From CAWACP01 sp963832965 (GTDB lineage: Bacteria; Acidobacteriota; Terriglobia; Bryobacterales; Bryobacteraceae), in NCBI GenBank assembly GCA_963832965.1, contig CAWHVW010000002.1, positions 744,001 to 808,000 on the forward strand: a stretch of 64,000 nucleotides of DNA, given 5' to 3'. Both the position numbers and the translations under genes were made by a program. The notes under the pieces were generated by a model, which had not been told where the DNA came from, ran no database searches, and was given only the letters and a program-made list of their open reading frames with translations. This document shows positions 33,457-41,671 of the stretch, piece by piece. Numbering within the stretch: the first letter of the stretch is position 1; every line of letters starts with the position of its first letter.

Positions 33457-34551
33457 ATGGCAGATCCTCAACCGGCACAAGCCAGCATCGGACCCCTGCG
33501 GGAAGCTCTCGCCGACCTTCGCAACACCGCCCGCGAACAGATGATGGCCGCGTGGCAGATCCACGTCGAACAACTTCAGGAGCAACTCGCGGGCGGCTGG
33601 CCGGAGCGCATCGCGTGGATCTTCGAAGAACGCTTTCGCGAGCTGCAAACGAATCTGGAGCAACAATACCGCGCCCTGGTGAGTGAGCAGGTCGCCGCCG
33701 CCATTTCGGACGCGCGGGCCACCGTCCGCCGGGATTTTGCCGACCGCTTGAATCAATCCATGCGCCGGCTGCGCATGTTTGAAAGCGATGCGCAATGGGC
33801 CTCCGCCGTGCTCGACGCCGCCGAGCCCTTCTGCGGCCGCGCCGCCTTGTTCACCCTCAACGGCCTGAACCTGCGCCTCGAAGCCGCGCGTGGTTTGCAA
33901 AAGCCGCCTGATCTCGCCGACGTGCCGCTTGCGGACGCACCCGCATTCGCCTCCGTCGTCGCCACAACGGATGCCATGGTTTCCCTGCGTACGCGCGGCG
34001 AATTGTCGGAGGCTCTGGCCGGCGTGTTCGGAGAAGAGCCCGGCTTGCGCTGCTATCTCTTTCCCATCGCCACCCGTGAGCGCGTTCTGGCCATCATCTA
34101 TGCCGATTCCGACGATGCCATGGAGACCAGCGCCATTGAGCTGGTCGCCGGGGTCGCTGGAACCGTCCTCGACAGCCTTTCCGGCCGCGGCCCTTCCGCC
34201 GGACAACTGGTGCGTCTTGCCGCTGGAGATCGAACCGGCGCCGGCATCGGTGCATGGTTCGAGCTCAGTCGCCCGGAACAGGAACTGCACCTCCGGGCGC
34301 AGCGTTTTGCGCGCGTCCAGGTGGCCGAGATGCGCCTGTACAAGTCCGACGCGGTCAAAGAGGGCCGCTCCCGCCGGGACCTGTACGGTACCTTGCAGGC
34401 GGAAATCGACGGCGCACGAGAGCTTTTCCAGCGGGATTACCTAACGGCAACCCCGACAATGGTCGATTATCTTCATCTGGAGCTTGTTCGCACGTTGGCT
34501 AACGATGAAGCGGAACTGCTGGGACGGAGTTATCCGGGACCGCTGGCTTAG
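33457..34551 (+). CDS. Coiled-coil/GAF-like protein next to lytic transglycosylase
   Basis: A 364-residue protein. Residues 10-105 are helical coiled coil (VEQLQEQLAGGWPERIAWIFEERFRELQTNLEQ in parts), residues 110-245 look like a GAF-type alpha/beta domain (AALFTLNGLNLRLEAARGL; YLFPIATRERVLAIIYADS), and the C-terminal 110 residues form a helical domain (RVQVAEMRLYKSDAV; MVDYLHLELVRTLAND). Cytosolic, no signal. TACAAT with an upstream TG (33422-33430) is a possible extended -10. It precedes the transglycosylase gene by four bases. Confidence 0.65.
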   Translation: MADPQPAQASIGPLREALADLRNTAREQMMAAWQIHVEQLQEQLAGGWPERIAWIFEERFRELQTNLEQQYRALVSEQVAAAISDARATVRRDFADRLNQSMRRLRMFESDAQWASAVLDAAEPFCGRAALFTLNGLNLRLEAARGLQKPPDLADVPLADAPAFASVVATTDAMVSLRTRGELSEALAGVFGEEPGLRCYLFPIATRERVLAIIYADSDDAMETSAIELVAGVAGTVLDSLSGRGPSAGQLVRLAAGDRTGAGIGAWFELSRPEQELHLRAQRFARVQVAEMRLYKSDAVKEGRSRRDLYGTLQAEIDGARELFQRDYLTATPTMVDYLHLELVRTLANDEAELLGRSYPGPLA

Positions 34552-34555
34552 GCGC

Positions 34556-36724
34556 GTGATACGGCCTCCGGCTGTCGCTCTCGCCATCGTCGCTGCCTTC
34601 AGTGTCCTTCTGCATGGCCAGGCCGTCGAAGCCATCGCCGACGCCTGGCATAAGCAGCCCACGCCCGCTACCCGCGCCGCCGTCGTTCGCTTCGCCAACG
34701 CCCATCCGAAGGATCGCGATGGCGCTCTGGCCCTTCTCGCGTTGGGCGCCGGCGATGTGGACCAGGGCCAGTTTGCGAGTGCCACCAGGTACCTGGAGGC
34801 GGCCGGAGCGCGGCTCCCCTTGCTCGCCGATTATGCGGATTACCTGCGCGCCACCGCGCTCTCAGCCCTGAAACGCCCCACCGAGGCGTTGCCGCTCCTT
34901 GAGGAAATCTGGAAGATGTCGCCGGAGTCGCCGCTCGCCGGCAAAGCGGTTCTTCTGGAGGCAAAGTGTCTCATCGATGTGCATCAGCCGGACCGGGCGC
35001 TCGAAGTCATCGACGCCCACCGCGCCGGCATGTCCGATTCCTCGGCCGAGCTGGCCCGTGCGCAGGCGCTCGAAGCCGGCGGTAAGCTTGCCGAAGCCGC
35101 GCGCCACTACCAACAGATCTGGTACCAATACTCGCTTTCGAGTGAAGCGCCCGCCGCCGAAACCGCGCTTTCCCGGCTGCGTGGCTCGTCCGCGTATCCG
35201 AAGGAGAGCCCGGACCTGCTGCTGGCTCGAGCCCGCAAGCTGATGGACGGCCGCGAGTATGCGCGCGCGGCCAGCGAGCTCCAGACATCGCTTCCCCGTC
35301 TGCCCCACGACAATCAGGAAACCGCGCGAGTCATGCTCGGGGGCATTCGCTATCAGCGCCGCGATGCCGGCGCCTGCGATTATCTGCGTTCCCTGCAACT
35401 GACCGCGCCCGAGGCCGATGCCGAGCGTCTCTATTACGTGGTCGAGAGCGCGTTGCGGGCGGGCCGCCAGAATGACCTGCAGGAAGCGCTGGCAAGCCTC
35501 GAACGCTGGCATGCCAAGTCCAACTGGCGTCTGCGGGCGCTCCTCGCGGCCGCCCAGCGTCACGCCATGGAGCATCAGCCCGCCGCCGCGCAGCCGCTGT
35601 ATCGCGCCTGTTTCGAATCGTTCCCGGACGATTCTCAGGCGTCATCATGCCACTGGAAATACGTCTGGCAGAACTATCTCGACTCGCGCTGGGCCGCGCG
35701 CGATGCCCTGGTGGACCATCTTCGCCGCTATCCCGATTCGGAAAAAGCGCCCGCGGCCCTTTACTTCCTCGGAAGAATCGCGCAAAACGGCGGAGACTTC
35801 CCGTCCGCTCGCGCGTGGTACGAAGAAATCGACACGCTCTATCCGAATCAGTACTACACGATGCTGGCCCGCCAGCGCCTGCGCGAAAACGGTGTGGCGT
35901 CGGCCACGCGATCGTCATCGGTTGTCGCTCAGCTCGCCGCGCTCCACCTCACCGACCACCGCGTCAAGGCCGACCTTGCCGCCAACCCGGCCACCGAAGC
36001 GCGTCTGGACCGGGCCCAGCTCCTCGCCCAGGCCGGGCTCTACGATTTCGCCGAAGGGGAGCTCCGCTTCGCCGGGCAGAACAACGCCCAGCCGCACGTC
36101 ATCGCGCTGGCGCTGGCCGAACTGGCTGACCGCCGCCAGACCCCCGAACTCGGCATTCGCTTCATCAAGCACTATGCGCCCGACTATCTGGGGTTGCCCT
36201 TCAACGGCGCGACGGAGCGCTTCTGGAAGCTCGCCTTCCCCATCCCCTTTCGCGATGCGCTGGAACAAAATGCGCGGCTCAGCGCGCTGGACCCGTTTCT
36301 GGTGGCCGCGCTCATCCGCCAGGAATCGGAGTTCAATCCCCGCGCCGTCTCCCGTGCGCGCGCTTACGGCCTCACCCAGATCCTTCCCGGCACCGGCCGC
36401 CAGCTCAGCCGCAAAATCGATCTGCGGGGCTTTCGCACCGCCATGCTCTTCACTCCCGATGTGAACCTGCGCCTCGGCACGTTTTATCTGCGCCTGCTTC
36501 TGGACGAGCTGCAGGGACAATGGGAGGAAACGCTGGCCTCCTACAATGCGGGTAAAGGCCGCGTAACCCAATGGCTCAGCGGCACCCAATATAACGAGCC
36601 GGCCGAATTCGTGGAAAGCATCCCCATCACCGAGACGCGCAACTACGTGCAGACGGTATTACGCAACGCGGACGTCTACCGGAAGTTGTATGAGCCAGCA
36701 ACCGCCCCAGGCGCCCACAACTAA
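34556..36724 (+). CDS. Soluble lytic murein transglycosylase (Slt-type) with TPR-like superhelix
   Basis: A 722-residue periplasmic enzyme that cleaves the MurNAc-GlcNAc bond in peptidoglycan, forming anhydro-MurNAc. It has an N-terminal signal (VALAIVAAFSVLLHGQ), a long helical solenoid of tetratricopeptide-like units (residues 40-560) and a C-terminal SLT domain: LIRQESEFNPRAVSRARAYG (catalytic Glu in QESEF), LTQILPGTGRQLS, NLRLGTFYLRLLLD and ASYNAGKGRV. GTG 34556 gives a proper signal peptide; longer starts do not. Confidence 0.93.
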   Translation: MIRPPAVALAIVAAFSVLLHGQAVEAIADAWHKQPTPATRAAVVRFANAHPKDRDGALALLALGAGDVDQGQFASATRYLEAAGARLPLLADYADYLRATALSALKRPTEALPLLEEIWKMSPESPLAGKAVLLEAKCLIDVHQPDRALEVIDAHRAGMSDSSAELARAQALEAGGKLAEAARHYQQIWYQYSLSSEAPAAETALSRLRGSSAYPKESPDLLLARARKLMDGREYARAASELQTSLPRLPHDNQETARVMLGGIRYQRRDAGACDYLRSLQLTAPEADAERLYYVVESALRAGRQNDLQEALASLERWHAKSNWRLRALLAAAQRHAMEHQPAAAQPLYRACFESFPDDSQASSCHWKYVWQNYLDSRWAARDALVDHLRRYPDSEKAPAALYFLGRIAQNGGDFPSARAWYEEIDTLYPNQYYTMLARQRLRENGVASATRSSSVVAQLAALHLTDHRVKADLAANPATEARLDRAQLLAQAGLYDFAEGELRFAGQNNAQPHVIALALAELADRRQTPELGIRFIKHYAPDYLGLPFNGATERFWKLAFPIPFRDALEQNARLSALDPFLVAALIRQESEFNPRAVSRARAYGLTQILPGTGRQLSRKIDLRGFRTAMLFTPDVNLRLGTFYLRLLLDELQGQWEETLASYNAGKGRVTQWLSGTQYNEPAEFVESIPITETRNYVQTVLRNADVYRKLYEPATAPGAHN

Positions 36725-36746
36725 ATCTGTCTTTTTGTTATCCGCC

Positions 36747-36769
36747 GTGGGGCAGGGCCATGCCCTGCC
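36747..36769 (+). repeat. Dispersed repeat A, copy 6
   Basis: An exact copy between the convergent transglycosylase and epimerase genes, where it could also act as a bidirectional stem-loop. Confidence 0.85.
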
Positions 36770-36794
36770 TCCGTTTCTTATCTCAGCATGCAAG

Positions 36795-37886
36795 TTAATT
36801 CGTGGCCAGCAGTCCGAGGCCCGGCCGGTCGGGCAGCACCAGCTTCCCCTGCTCCACGGTGACCCCGCGCCACGGATCGTTCGAAATCAACAGATTCCCA
36901 TCCAGGTCGGCATAATCCACCAACGGTGAAAGATGCGCCGCGGCGGTCACCGTGCAGGAGCTGGAAATCATGCACCCCAGCATCGTCTTCATGCCCAGCG
37001 CCCTGGCAATCTGGATCTCCCGGTACGCTTCCATGATGCCGCCGCACTTGTCCAGCTTGACGTTGATGCCGTCGAACGCGCCCAGCAGCTTCGGTATGTC
37101 GGACGGATGAAGGATGGATTCATCCGCGATCAGCGGCAGCGGCGACCGCTGATGAATCCAGCGCATATCGTCCAGCCTGTCGGCGGGCATCGGCTGCTCC
37201 ACGAACTCCACGCCTTTCTTCGACAGCCACTCGATCTTCCGCAGCGCGACTTCCTTATCGGTCCAGCCCTCGTTCGCATCCACGCGCAACGGCTTGTCGG
37301 TGACACTGCGGACGGCATCGATGGTGGCTTCATCGGAATCCAGCCCGACTTTAATCTTGAGAACGGCATAAGGCGCGGCTTCACGAACCTTGTCGCGCGT
37401 CATCGCGGGATTATCGATGCCAATGGAAAACGTGGTCACCGGCGCGTCCTTCGGATCGAGGCCGAACCAGCGGTACAGCGGCACCCCCAGCTTCTGCCCG
37501 GCCCAATCCATCAGCGCGATATCGAGGGCCGCCTTCGCGGCGTTCGCGCCGGCCAAATCGTGGAACACGCGCGCCATCAACTTCTCGAACTCCCACGGAT
37601 CGGCGCTCGTCACCAGCGGGCGCACTGATTCAAGCGCCTCCTGCGCGGCCTTTGCATTCTCCTTGTAGCGCACGATGGGAGCGCCCTCGCCGTGCCCCGT
37701 GATTCCGTCGCGTGTATAGCGCACGTAGAGCACGTCGCGATACTCGCTCGACGACATCACCGTGGTCCACGTATGCCGCAGCTTCAGACGTACGATCTCG
37801 GTTTCAAACCGCGTTTCATCGGCGCCCTCCACTGCGGGTGCCACTGCGGCAGCGGCGGCCGCACGAAAAAGTTCGCGGCGGTTCAT
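36795..37886 (-). CDS. L-Ala-D/L-Glu epimerase (enolase superfamily, MLE subgroup)
   Basis: A 363-residue dipeptide epimerase. Residues 1-22 form a Tat-like export signal (MNRRELFRAAAAAAVAPA), unusual for this normally cytosolic family. The barrel contains KIK (Lys177/Lys179, one catalytic base), metal ligands Asp203 (VDANEGW), Glu230 (EQP) and Asp255 (ADES), the second base in KLDKCGG, and the specificity DADLDG-type motif (DYADLDGNLL). The enzyme converts L-Ala-D-Glu to L-Ala-L-Glu in murein peptide recycling. The NlpC/P60 gene upstream supports this. TAGACT lies six bases upstream of the ATG. Confidence 0.9.
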   Translation of the reverse strand: MNRRELFRAAAAAAVAPAVEGADETRFETEIVRLKLRHTWTTVMSSSEYRDVLYVRYTRDGITGHGEGAPIVRYKENAKAAQEALESVRPLVTSADPWEFEKLMARVFHDLAGANAAKAALDIALMDWAGQKLGVPLYRWFGLDPKDAPVTTFSIGIDNPAMTRDKVREAAPYAVLKIKVGLDSDEATIDAVRSVTDKPLRVDANEGWTDKEVALRKIEWLSKKGVEFVEQPMPADRLDDMRWIHQRSPLPLIADESILHPSDIPKLLGAFDGINVKLDKCGGIMEAYREIQIARALGMKTMLGCMISSSCTVTAAAHLSPLVDYADLDGNLLISNDPWRGVTVEQGKLVLPDRPGLGLLATN

Positions 37887-37895
37887 GTTCCCAGT

Positions 37896-38735
37896 CTATG
37901 GGATGCGGCGGGCGGCCACGAACAGGGGCGTCCAGTGCTGGTCATCCAGCCGATCGATTTGCACCACCGGCTGCTGCCAGGGCGTGGCGTCGATGAACTC
38001 CCCGTTGCCCAGGTACATGCCCGTGTGCGTCACCTTGTCCGCGCTCGCGCCAAAGTACAGCAGATCGCCGGCGCGAAGCTGGTCGCGCGCCACCGCAACC
38101 ATGCCCGTCCAGGACGCCTGTTGTCCGGCGTCGCGCGGAATCACTACGCCCACGCGCCGGTACAGCATCTGCGTGAAGCCGGAACAGTCGTAGCCATACG
38201 TGGAGGTCCCGCCCCACAAATACGGTAACCCCACAAAGCGGCGGCTGAACTCCACCACCTCGGCCATCGCGTGCGGCTTCGGGTCGGCGGTCACATCGCC
38301 TCGCTGTATCCAGGCCTTCCGCCCGCCCGGCAACCGCACCTGCAGCCATCGCGGATCATCCTCGCGAGCCGGCATCACCTCGAAACGGGCCTCGAAGGGG
38401 ACAGTGAGCAAGGGCCGATGCTTCGTCACGTCCGCCTCGCGGTACAGATTTGCGAACAGCGATTCCACCTGCACCGCCTGCGCCGTCCGCGCATAACCGC
38501 CCCGCCGCAACCCCGCCGAAGCCATCATCCAGCCGCTGTACGCATCGGCGGTCTGGACGCGCAACCACCCGCCCCGGCGCGCCACAATCTGAGCATTGGA
38601 ACCATAGACCGCCTGCGAGACAACATCCGCATTCACGCTCGCGCGCGAATACATATTCACCACGGGAGAGGTAATAACGACATTTGCGGAGGGAGCAGTC
38701 ACGGCCATGAGCAAGGCCAGAGGCAAACCAAACAT
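37896..38735 (-). CDS. Secreted NlpC/P60 peptidase with SH3 domains (YkfC-like)
   Basis: A 279-residue murein endopeptidase. It has a signal peptide (MFGLPLALLMAVTAPSA), two SH3-like domains (about 25-80 and 85-150) and a C-terminal NlpC/P60 domain with Cys184 in GYDCSGF, His237 in THTGMYLG and a downstream FIDATP. The layout matches YkfC/gamma-D-glutamyl-diamino-acid endopeptidases that release L-Ala-gamma-D-Glu, the substrate of the epimerase encoded nine bases downstream. TATACT lies eight bases before its ATG. Confidence 0.92.
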   Translation of the reverse strand: MFGLPLALLMAVTAPSANVVITSPVVNMYSRASVNADVVSQAVYGSNAQIVARRGGWLRVQTADAYSGWMMASAGLRRGGYARTAQAVQVESLFANLYREADVTKHRPLLTVPFEARFEVMPAREDDPRWLQVRLPGGRKAWIQRGDVTADPKPHAMAEVVEFSRRFVGLPYLWGGTSTYGYDCSGFTQMLYRRVGVVIPRDAGQQASWTGMVAVARDQLRAGDLLYFGASADKVTHTGMYLGNGEFIDATPWQQPVVQIDRLDDQHWTPLFVAARRIP

Positions 38736-38751
38736 CTGTTCTGAGTATAAG

Positions 38752-38774
38752 GTGGGGCAGGGCCATGCCCTGCC
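38752..38774 (+). repeat. Dispersed repeat A, copy 7
   Basis: An exact plus-strand copy between two minus-strand genes, 17 bases upstream of the NlpC/P60 start. Confidence 0.85.
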
Positions 38775-38784
38775 TGAGAGCGTC

Positions 38785-39540
38785 CTAAGGCCGGTCCGGG
38801 TTCAAATGCAATCCCTTATGAATCGCATAGAGCGCCAGTTCCAGCCGGTCGGAGACGCCCAGCTTGTCGAAGATGTTGTGCAGATGGTTCTTCACCGTCT
38901 GCTCGCTGATGAACATCTTCTCGGCCATTTCCTTGTTCTTGTAACCCTGCGCCACCAGTTGCACGATTTCCCGCTCCCGCGTGCTCAGTGGCGAGCGCTC
39001 CCGCGACTTGCCGGATCCATTCCCGCCGGCCGCTTCCGTGGTGGTGGCGAACTGCCGCATCACCGCCGCGGTGGTGTGCGAATCCAGCCAGATCTCTCCC
39101 GCGTTCACCTTGCGGATGCTCTTCACGATGAGTTCCGGCGCGGTCTGCTTCAGCACAATGCCCGAACAGCCCAGCTTCATCGCCTGCACGAACTCGTTCT
39201 TGTCCTCGGAGGCCGTCAGGATAATCACCCGCGTGCGCTTGCTCGTCTGCTGCATGGCCTGCAGAGTGGATAGGCCATCCAGATTCGGCATGCGCAGATC
39301 CAGCAGCAGAACGTCCGGTTCCACCTCCTGGATCATGTCCAGCACCTCGCGGCCGTCATTCGCTTCGCCGACGATTTCGAAGTCGTCTTCGAGCGAGAGC
39401 AGCTTGCGCAGGCCGTCGCGAACAATCGGATGATCGTCCGCGATCAAAATTCGGATTACGGGTTTTCGGGTATCCACCACCCGGCTTTCCTCAGGCTGAA
39501 TCGTCGCAGTGCTCTCGTTCATACTATCCGTATCGACCAT
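38785..39540 (-). CDS. NarL/FixJ-type response regulator
   Basis: A 251-residue two-component regulator. The receiver domain (about residues 28-145) has the acidic pair IADDHP, the phosphorylation site in VLLLDLRMPNLDG (Asp81), ILTAS and the VLKQ lysine. A linker leads to a LuxR-type HTH (LSTREREIVQLVAQGYKNKEMAEKMFISEQTVKNHLHNIFDKLGV in parts, about 185-235). No sensor kinase is adjacent. TAGAATCGAAG (39557-39547 on the minus strand) is a plausible -10 giving a 5-10 base leader; start ATG 39540 or 39522. Confidence 0.94.
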   Translation of the reverse strand: MVDTDSMNESTATIQPEESRVVDTRKPVIRILIADDHPIVRDGLRKLLSLEDDFEIVGEANDGREVLDMIQEVEPDVLLLDLRMPNLDGLSTLQAMQQTSKRTRVIILTASEDKNEFVQAMKLGCSGIVLKQTAPELIVKSIRKVNAGEIWLDSHTTAAVMRQFATTTEAAGGNGSGKSRERSPLSTREREIVQLVAQGYKNKEMAEKMFISEQTVKNHLHNIFDKLGVSDRLELALYAIHKGLHLNPDRP

Positions 39541-40008
39541 TCCTGGCTTCGATTCTATTGAAGTACCAGTACGGAATCAATTTGAGGTAATCCTCAGAAA
39601 CATCCGAAGAAACCTCTTAGCCCCCACTAAGCGATACCGCCGTCCCCCCTCTTGCATCGGGCTCTACAAGGAGCACCATCTCACCCTCGCGTGTATTTTG
39701 AATTACAGAAACCGTTGGAATTGAAGCCAGTCTCAACAATACCAGATTTCACCTGGCCCTGGTACGAAAGTACTGTACTTACTGGAAATCGCGGAGCCGC
39801 GCTCATCCACCACTCACACCGGGGCTCCCGGCAACCACTTCCAAAACCAGGCGCCCGGTACCATGCCTCGGCCTGATATACTGAAAACGTCGCTGCTCGC
39901 GGCCGGGTTCGTCCGGTCGCTCTTCTGACCGCCTTAGTTCCGCTCCTTCGGGTCCGGTTCCTCGCGTCGTCCGACATCGACAAATGATCTCTCCCAAAGG
40001 AGCAAACA
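39541..40008. promoter_or_regulatory. Divergent intergenic region with promoters and a 13-bp palindrome
   Basis: This 468-base gap between the response regulator and the RRM gene has lower GC than its surroundings. It holds a -10 for the regulator (39557-39552, minus), a palindrome AAGTACTGTACTT (39768-39780) and an extended -10 TGATATACT (39874-39882) on the plus strand that would give the RRM message a leader of about 120 bases. No convincing ORF. Confidence 0.5.
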
Positions 40009-40344
40009 ATGACGAATATTTTCGTTGGAAACCTGAGTTACCAAACCACCGAGGACGACCTCCGGGCCGCCTTCCAGACCTACGGCGCCATCGAGCGCGT
40101 CAGCATCGTAACCGATCGTGATACCGGGCAGCCGCGCGGCTTCGCTTTTGTTGAAATGACCAATAGCGGCGAGGCGGCGTCGGCCATCAACGGCCTGAAC
40201 GGCACGGAGCTGAACGGCCGCGCCATGAATGTGAACGAAGCACGGCCGAAGCCCCAGGGCGGCGGCGGTGGCGGACATCGTGGCGGTGGTGGTGGCGGCG
40301 GCCGCGGTGGTCGTGGTGGCGGCGGCGGCGGATCTCGCTGGTAG
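40009..40344 (+). CDS. Glycine-rich RNA-binding protein (single RRM)
   Basis: A 111-residue protein with one RNA recognition motif (residues 2-78): RNP2 IFVGNLSY and RNP1 RGFAFVEM (43-50), followed by a Gly/Arg-rich tail from about residue 84 (GGGGGHRGGGGGG type). It resembles the bacterial Rbp proteins, which bind RNA and in several lineages respond to cold. AAAGGAG precedes the ATG with good spacing. The long leader suggests post-transcriptional control. Confidence 0.94.
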   Translation: MTNIFVGNLSYQTTEDDLRAAFQTYGAIERVSIVTDRDTGQPRGFAFVEMTNSGEAASAINGLNGTELNGRAMNVNEARPKPQGGGGGGHRGGGGGGGRGGRGGGGGGSRW

Positions 40345-40356
40345 CATGAACCAATC

Positions 40357-40379
40357 GGGCCGGGGTTCATCCCCGGCCC
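40357..40379 (+). terminator. GC-rich stem-loop after the RRM gene
   Basis: GGGCCGGGG, loop TTCAT, CCCCGGCCC: a perfect 9-bp stem 13 bases after the RRM stop. No T-run follows, so it may act as a U-independent terminator or 3' stabiliser. Confidence 0.6.
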
Positions 40380-40430
40380 ACTCACGCCGGACGGCGTTAA
40401 CCGGAAGCATGCATTCTTGAAGAGGTGACG

Positions 40431-40667
40431 ATGGCGGGTCGTGGATCAACCACATTTCAGAAGCGTCAGAAAGAACAGCAGCGGAAAGAGAAGCGCGCGG
40501 AGAAGCTGGCGCGCCGCCAGGGCCGCAAGCTCAATCCCCCTCCTCCGGGAATCTCCGATGCCGACCCCGACCCTCTCGATAGCGTCGTCGACGACGTAGA
40601 CGGAGAAGACACGCCGGACGCCGAAGCGGACGCCGTGGAAACCCATTCCGGGCCGGTGCCCGAGTAG
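40431..40667 (+). CDS. Small charged protein, unknown
   Basis: A 78-residue protein, basic in the N-terminal half (FQKRQKEQQRKEKRAEKLARRQGRK) and acidic in the C-terminal half (DADPDPLDSVVDDVDGEDTPDAEAD). No fold recognised; the basic helix could bind nucleic acid or ribosomes. AGAGG precedes ATG 40431. It follows the RRM gene on the same strand, so a shared RNA-related role is possible. Confidence 0.6.
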   Translation: MAGRGSTTFQKRQKEQQRKEKRAEKLARRQGRKLNPPPPGISDADPDPLDSVVDDVDGEDTPDAEADAVETHSGPVPE

Positions 40668-40716
40668 CTCCTCCTCCAGTTCAGTTCCTGTCATTCAACG
40701 CAAACCGCATTCGGTG

Positions 40717-40728
40717 TATACTGCCGCA
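40717..40728 (+). promoter_or_regulatory. -10-like TATACT six bases before the VOC gene
   Basis: TATACT-GCCGCA-ATG, with a weak -35-like TTCAAC (40694-40699) 17 bases upstream. Suggests a leaderless message for the VOC gene. Confidence 0.5.
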
Positions 40729-41517
40729 ATGGCTCTCATCGATAAGAGTGTTCCCGGCGCCTTCTGCTGGATGGAAATTGCCACCACCGACCAGCAGGCG
40801 GCCAAAGCCTTCTACACCGCGCTGTTCGGCTGGTCCGCCCAGGACGCCCCCATGGGTCCTGGCGAATTCTACACGATGTTCCAACTGGAAGGCCGCGATG
40901 TGGGCGCGGGCTACACCATGCGCAACGAAGAGAAAGCCAGTGGTGCGCCCCCTCACTGGAACCTCTACGTCGCCGTCGCAAGCGCCGATGCCGCCGCGGC
41001 CCGCGCAGCCGAGCTTGGAGGTACCGTGCTCGCTCCGCCGTTCGACGTGTTCGACGCCGGCCGCATGGCCGTCATACAGGATCCCGCCGGCGCGGTCTTC
41101 GAGGTGTGGCAGCCCATCAAGCACCACGGCATCGGCATCTCCAACATCAGCGGAACTTTCTGCTGGGCCGATCTCAACACCCCGGACGCGGCAGCCGCCG
41201 GCGCGTTCTACTCCGGCCTGTTCGGGTGGAAGGTGGAGCCGGGCGAAAAAGACCCCTCCGGCTATCTGCACATCAAGAACGGCGAGCACTTCATCGGCGG
41301 CGTCCCGCCCGCGGGCCAAACCGGCCCCCACGCCCCACCGCACTGGATGCTCTATTTTCAGGTTGCCGATTGCGATGCCAGCACCGCAAAGGCGACGGAA
41401 CTAGGCGCCCGGACGTTCGTTCCGCCCATGAACATTGAGGGCGTAGGCCGCATGTCCGTGATCGCCGATCCGCAAGGGGCAACGTTCTCCCTCTTCACCC
41501 CACTGCCCCGCGCCTGA
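40729..41517 (+). CDS. Two-domain VOC (glyoxalase-fold) protein
   Basis: A 262-residue protein with two vicinal-oxygen-chelate domains: GAFCWMEIATTDQQAAKAFYTALFGW and GTFCWADLNTPDAAAAGAFYSGLFGWKV (described by the repeated Cys-Trp...Phe-Tyr...Leu-Phe-Gly-Trp pattern), each ending with an IQDPAGAVFEVWQP or IADPQGATFSLFTP block. Such paired-domain proteins resemble hydroxylase-like antibiotic-resistance VOC proteins; ligand unknown. The stop codon is the first TGA of a 7-bp tandem repeat. Confidence 0.88.
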   Translation: MALIDKSVPGAFCWMEIATTDQQAAKAFYTALFGWSAQDAPMGPGEFYTMFQLEGRDVGAGYTMRNEEKASGAPPHWNLYVAVASADAAAARAAELGGTVLAPPFDVFDAGRMAVIQDPAGAVFEVWQPIKHHGIGISNISGTFCWADLNTPDAAAAGAFYSGLFGWKVEPGEKDPSGYLHIKNGEHFIGGVPPAGQTGPHAPPHWMLYFQVADCDASTAKATELGARTFVPPMNIEGVGRMSVIADPQGATFSLFTPLPRA

Positions 41518-41549
41518 TCCCTGATCCCTGATCCCTGATCCCTGATCCA
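41515..41549 (+). repeat. Five tandem 7-bp units (TGATCCC)
   Basis: TGATCCC repeated four times plus TGATCCA, beginning with the VOC stop codon and preceding repeat A copy 8. Confidence 0.85.
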
Positions 41550-41568
41550 CCCTGGAACTCGCTGATCC

Positions 41569-41591
41569 GTGGGGCAGGGCCATGCCCTGCC
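41569..41591 (+). repeat. Dispersed repeat A, copy 8
   Basis: An exact copy between convergent genes. Confidence 0.85.
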
Positions 41592-41642
41592 TTCGCGCTT
41601 CCGATCAGCAGCCTCAGGCTTTGCCTCGCGCGATCCGTTTCC

Positions 41643-41665
41643 GAACCGCGACGGTGACGGAGCGG
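41643..41665 (+). repeat. Dispersed repeat B, exact copy
   Basis: An exact copy of the repeat B consensus seven bases before the carboxylesterase 3' end. Confidence 0.8.
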
Positions 41666-41671
41666 CTTACT

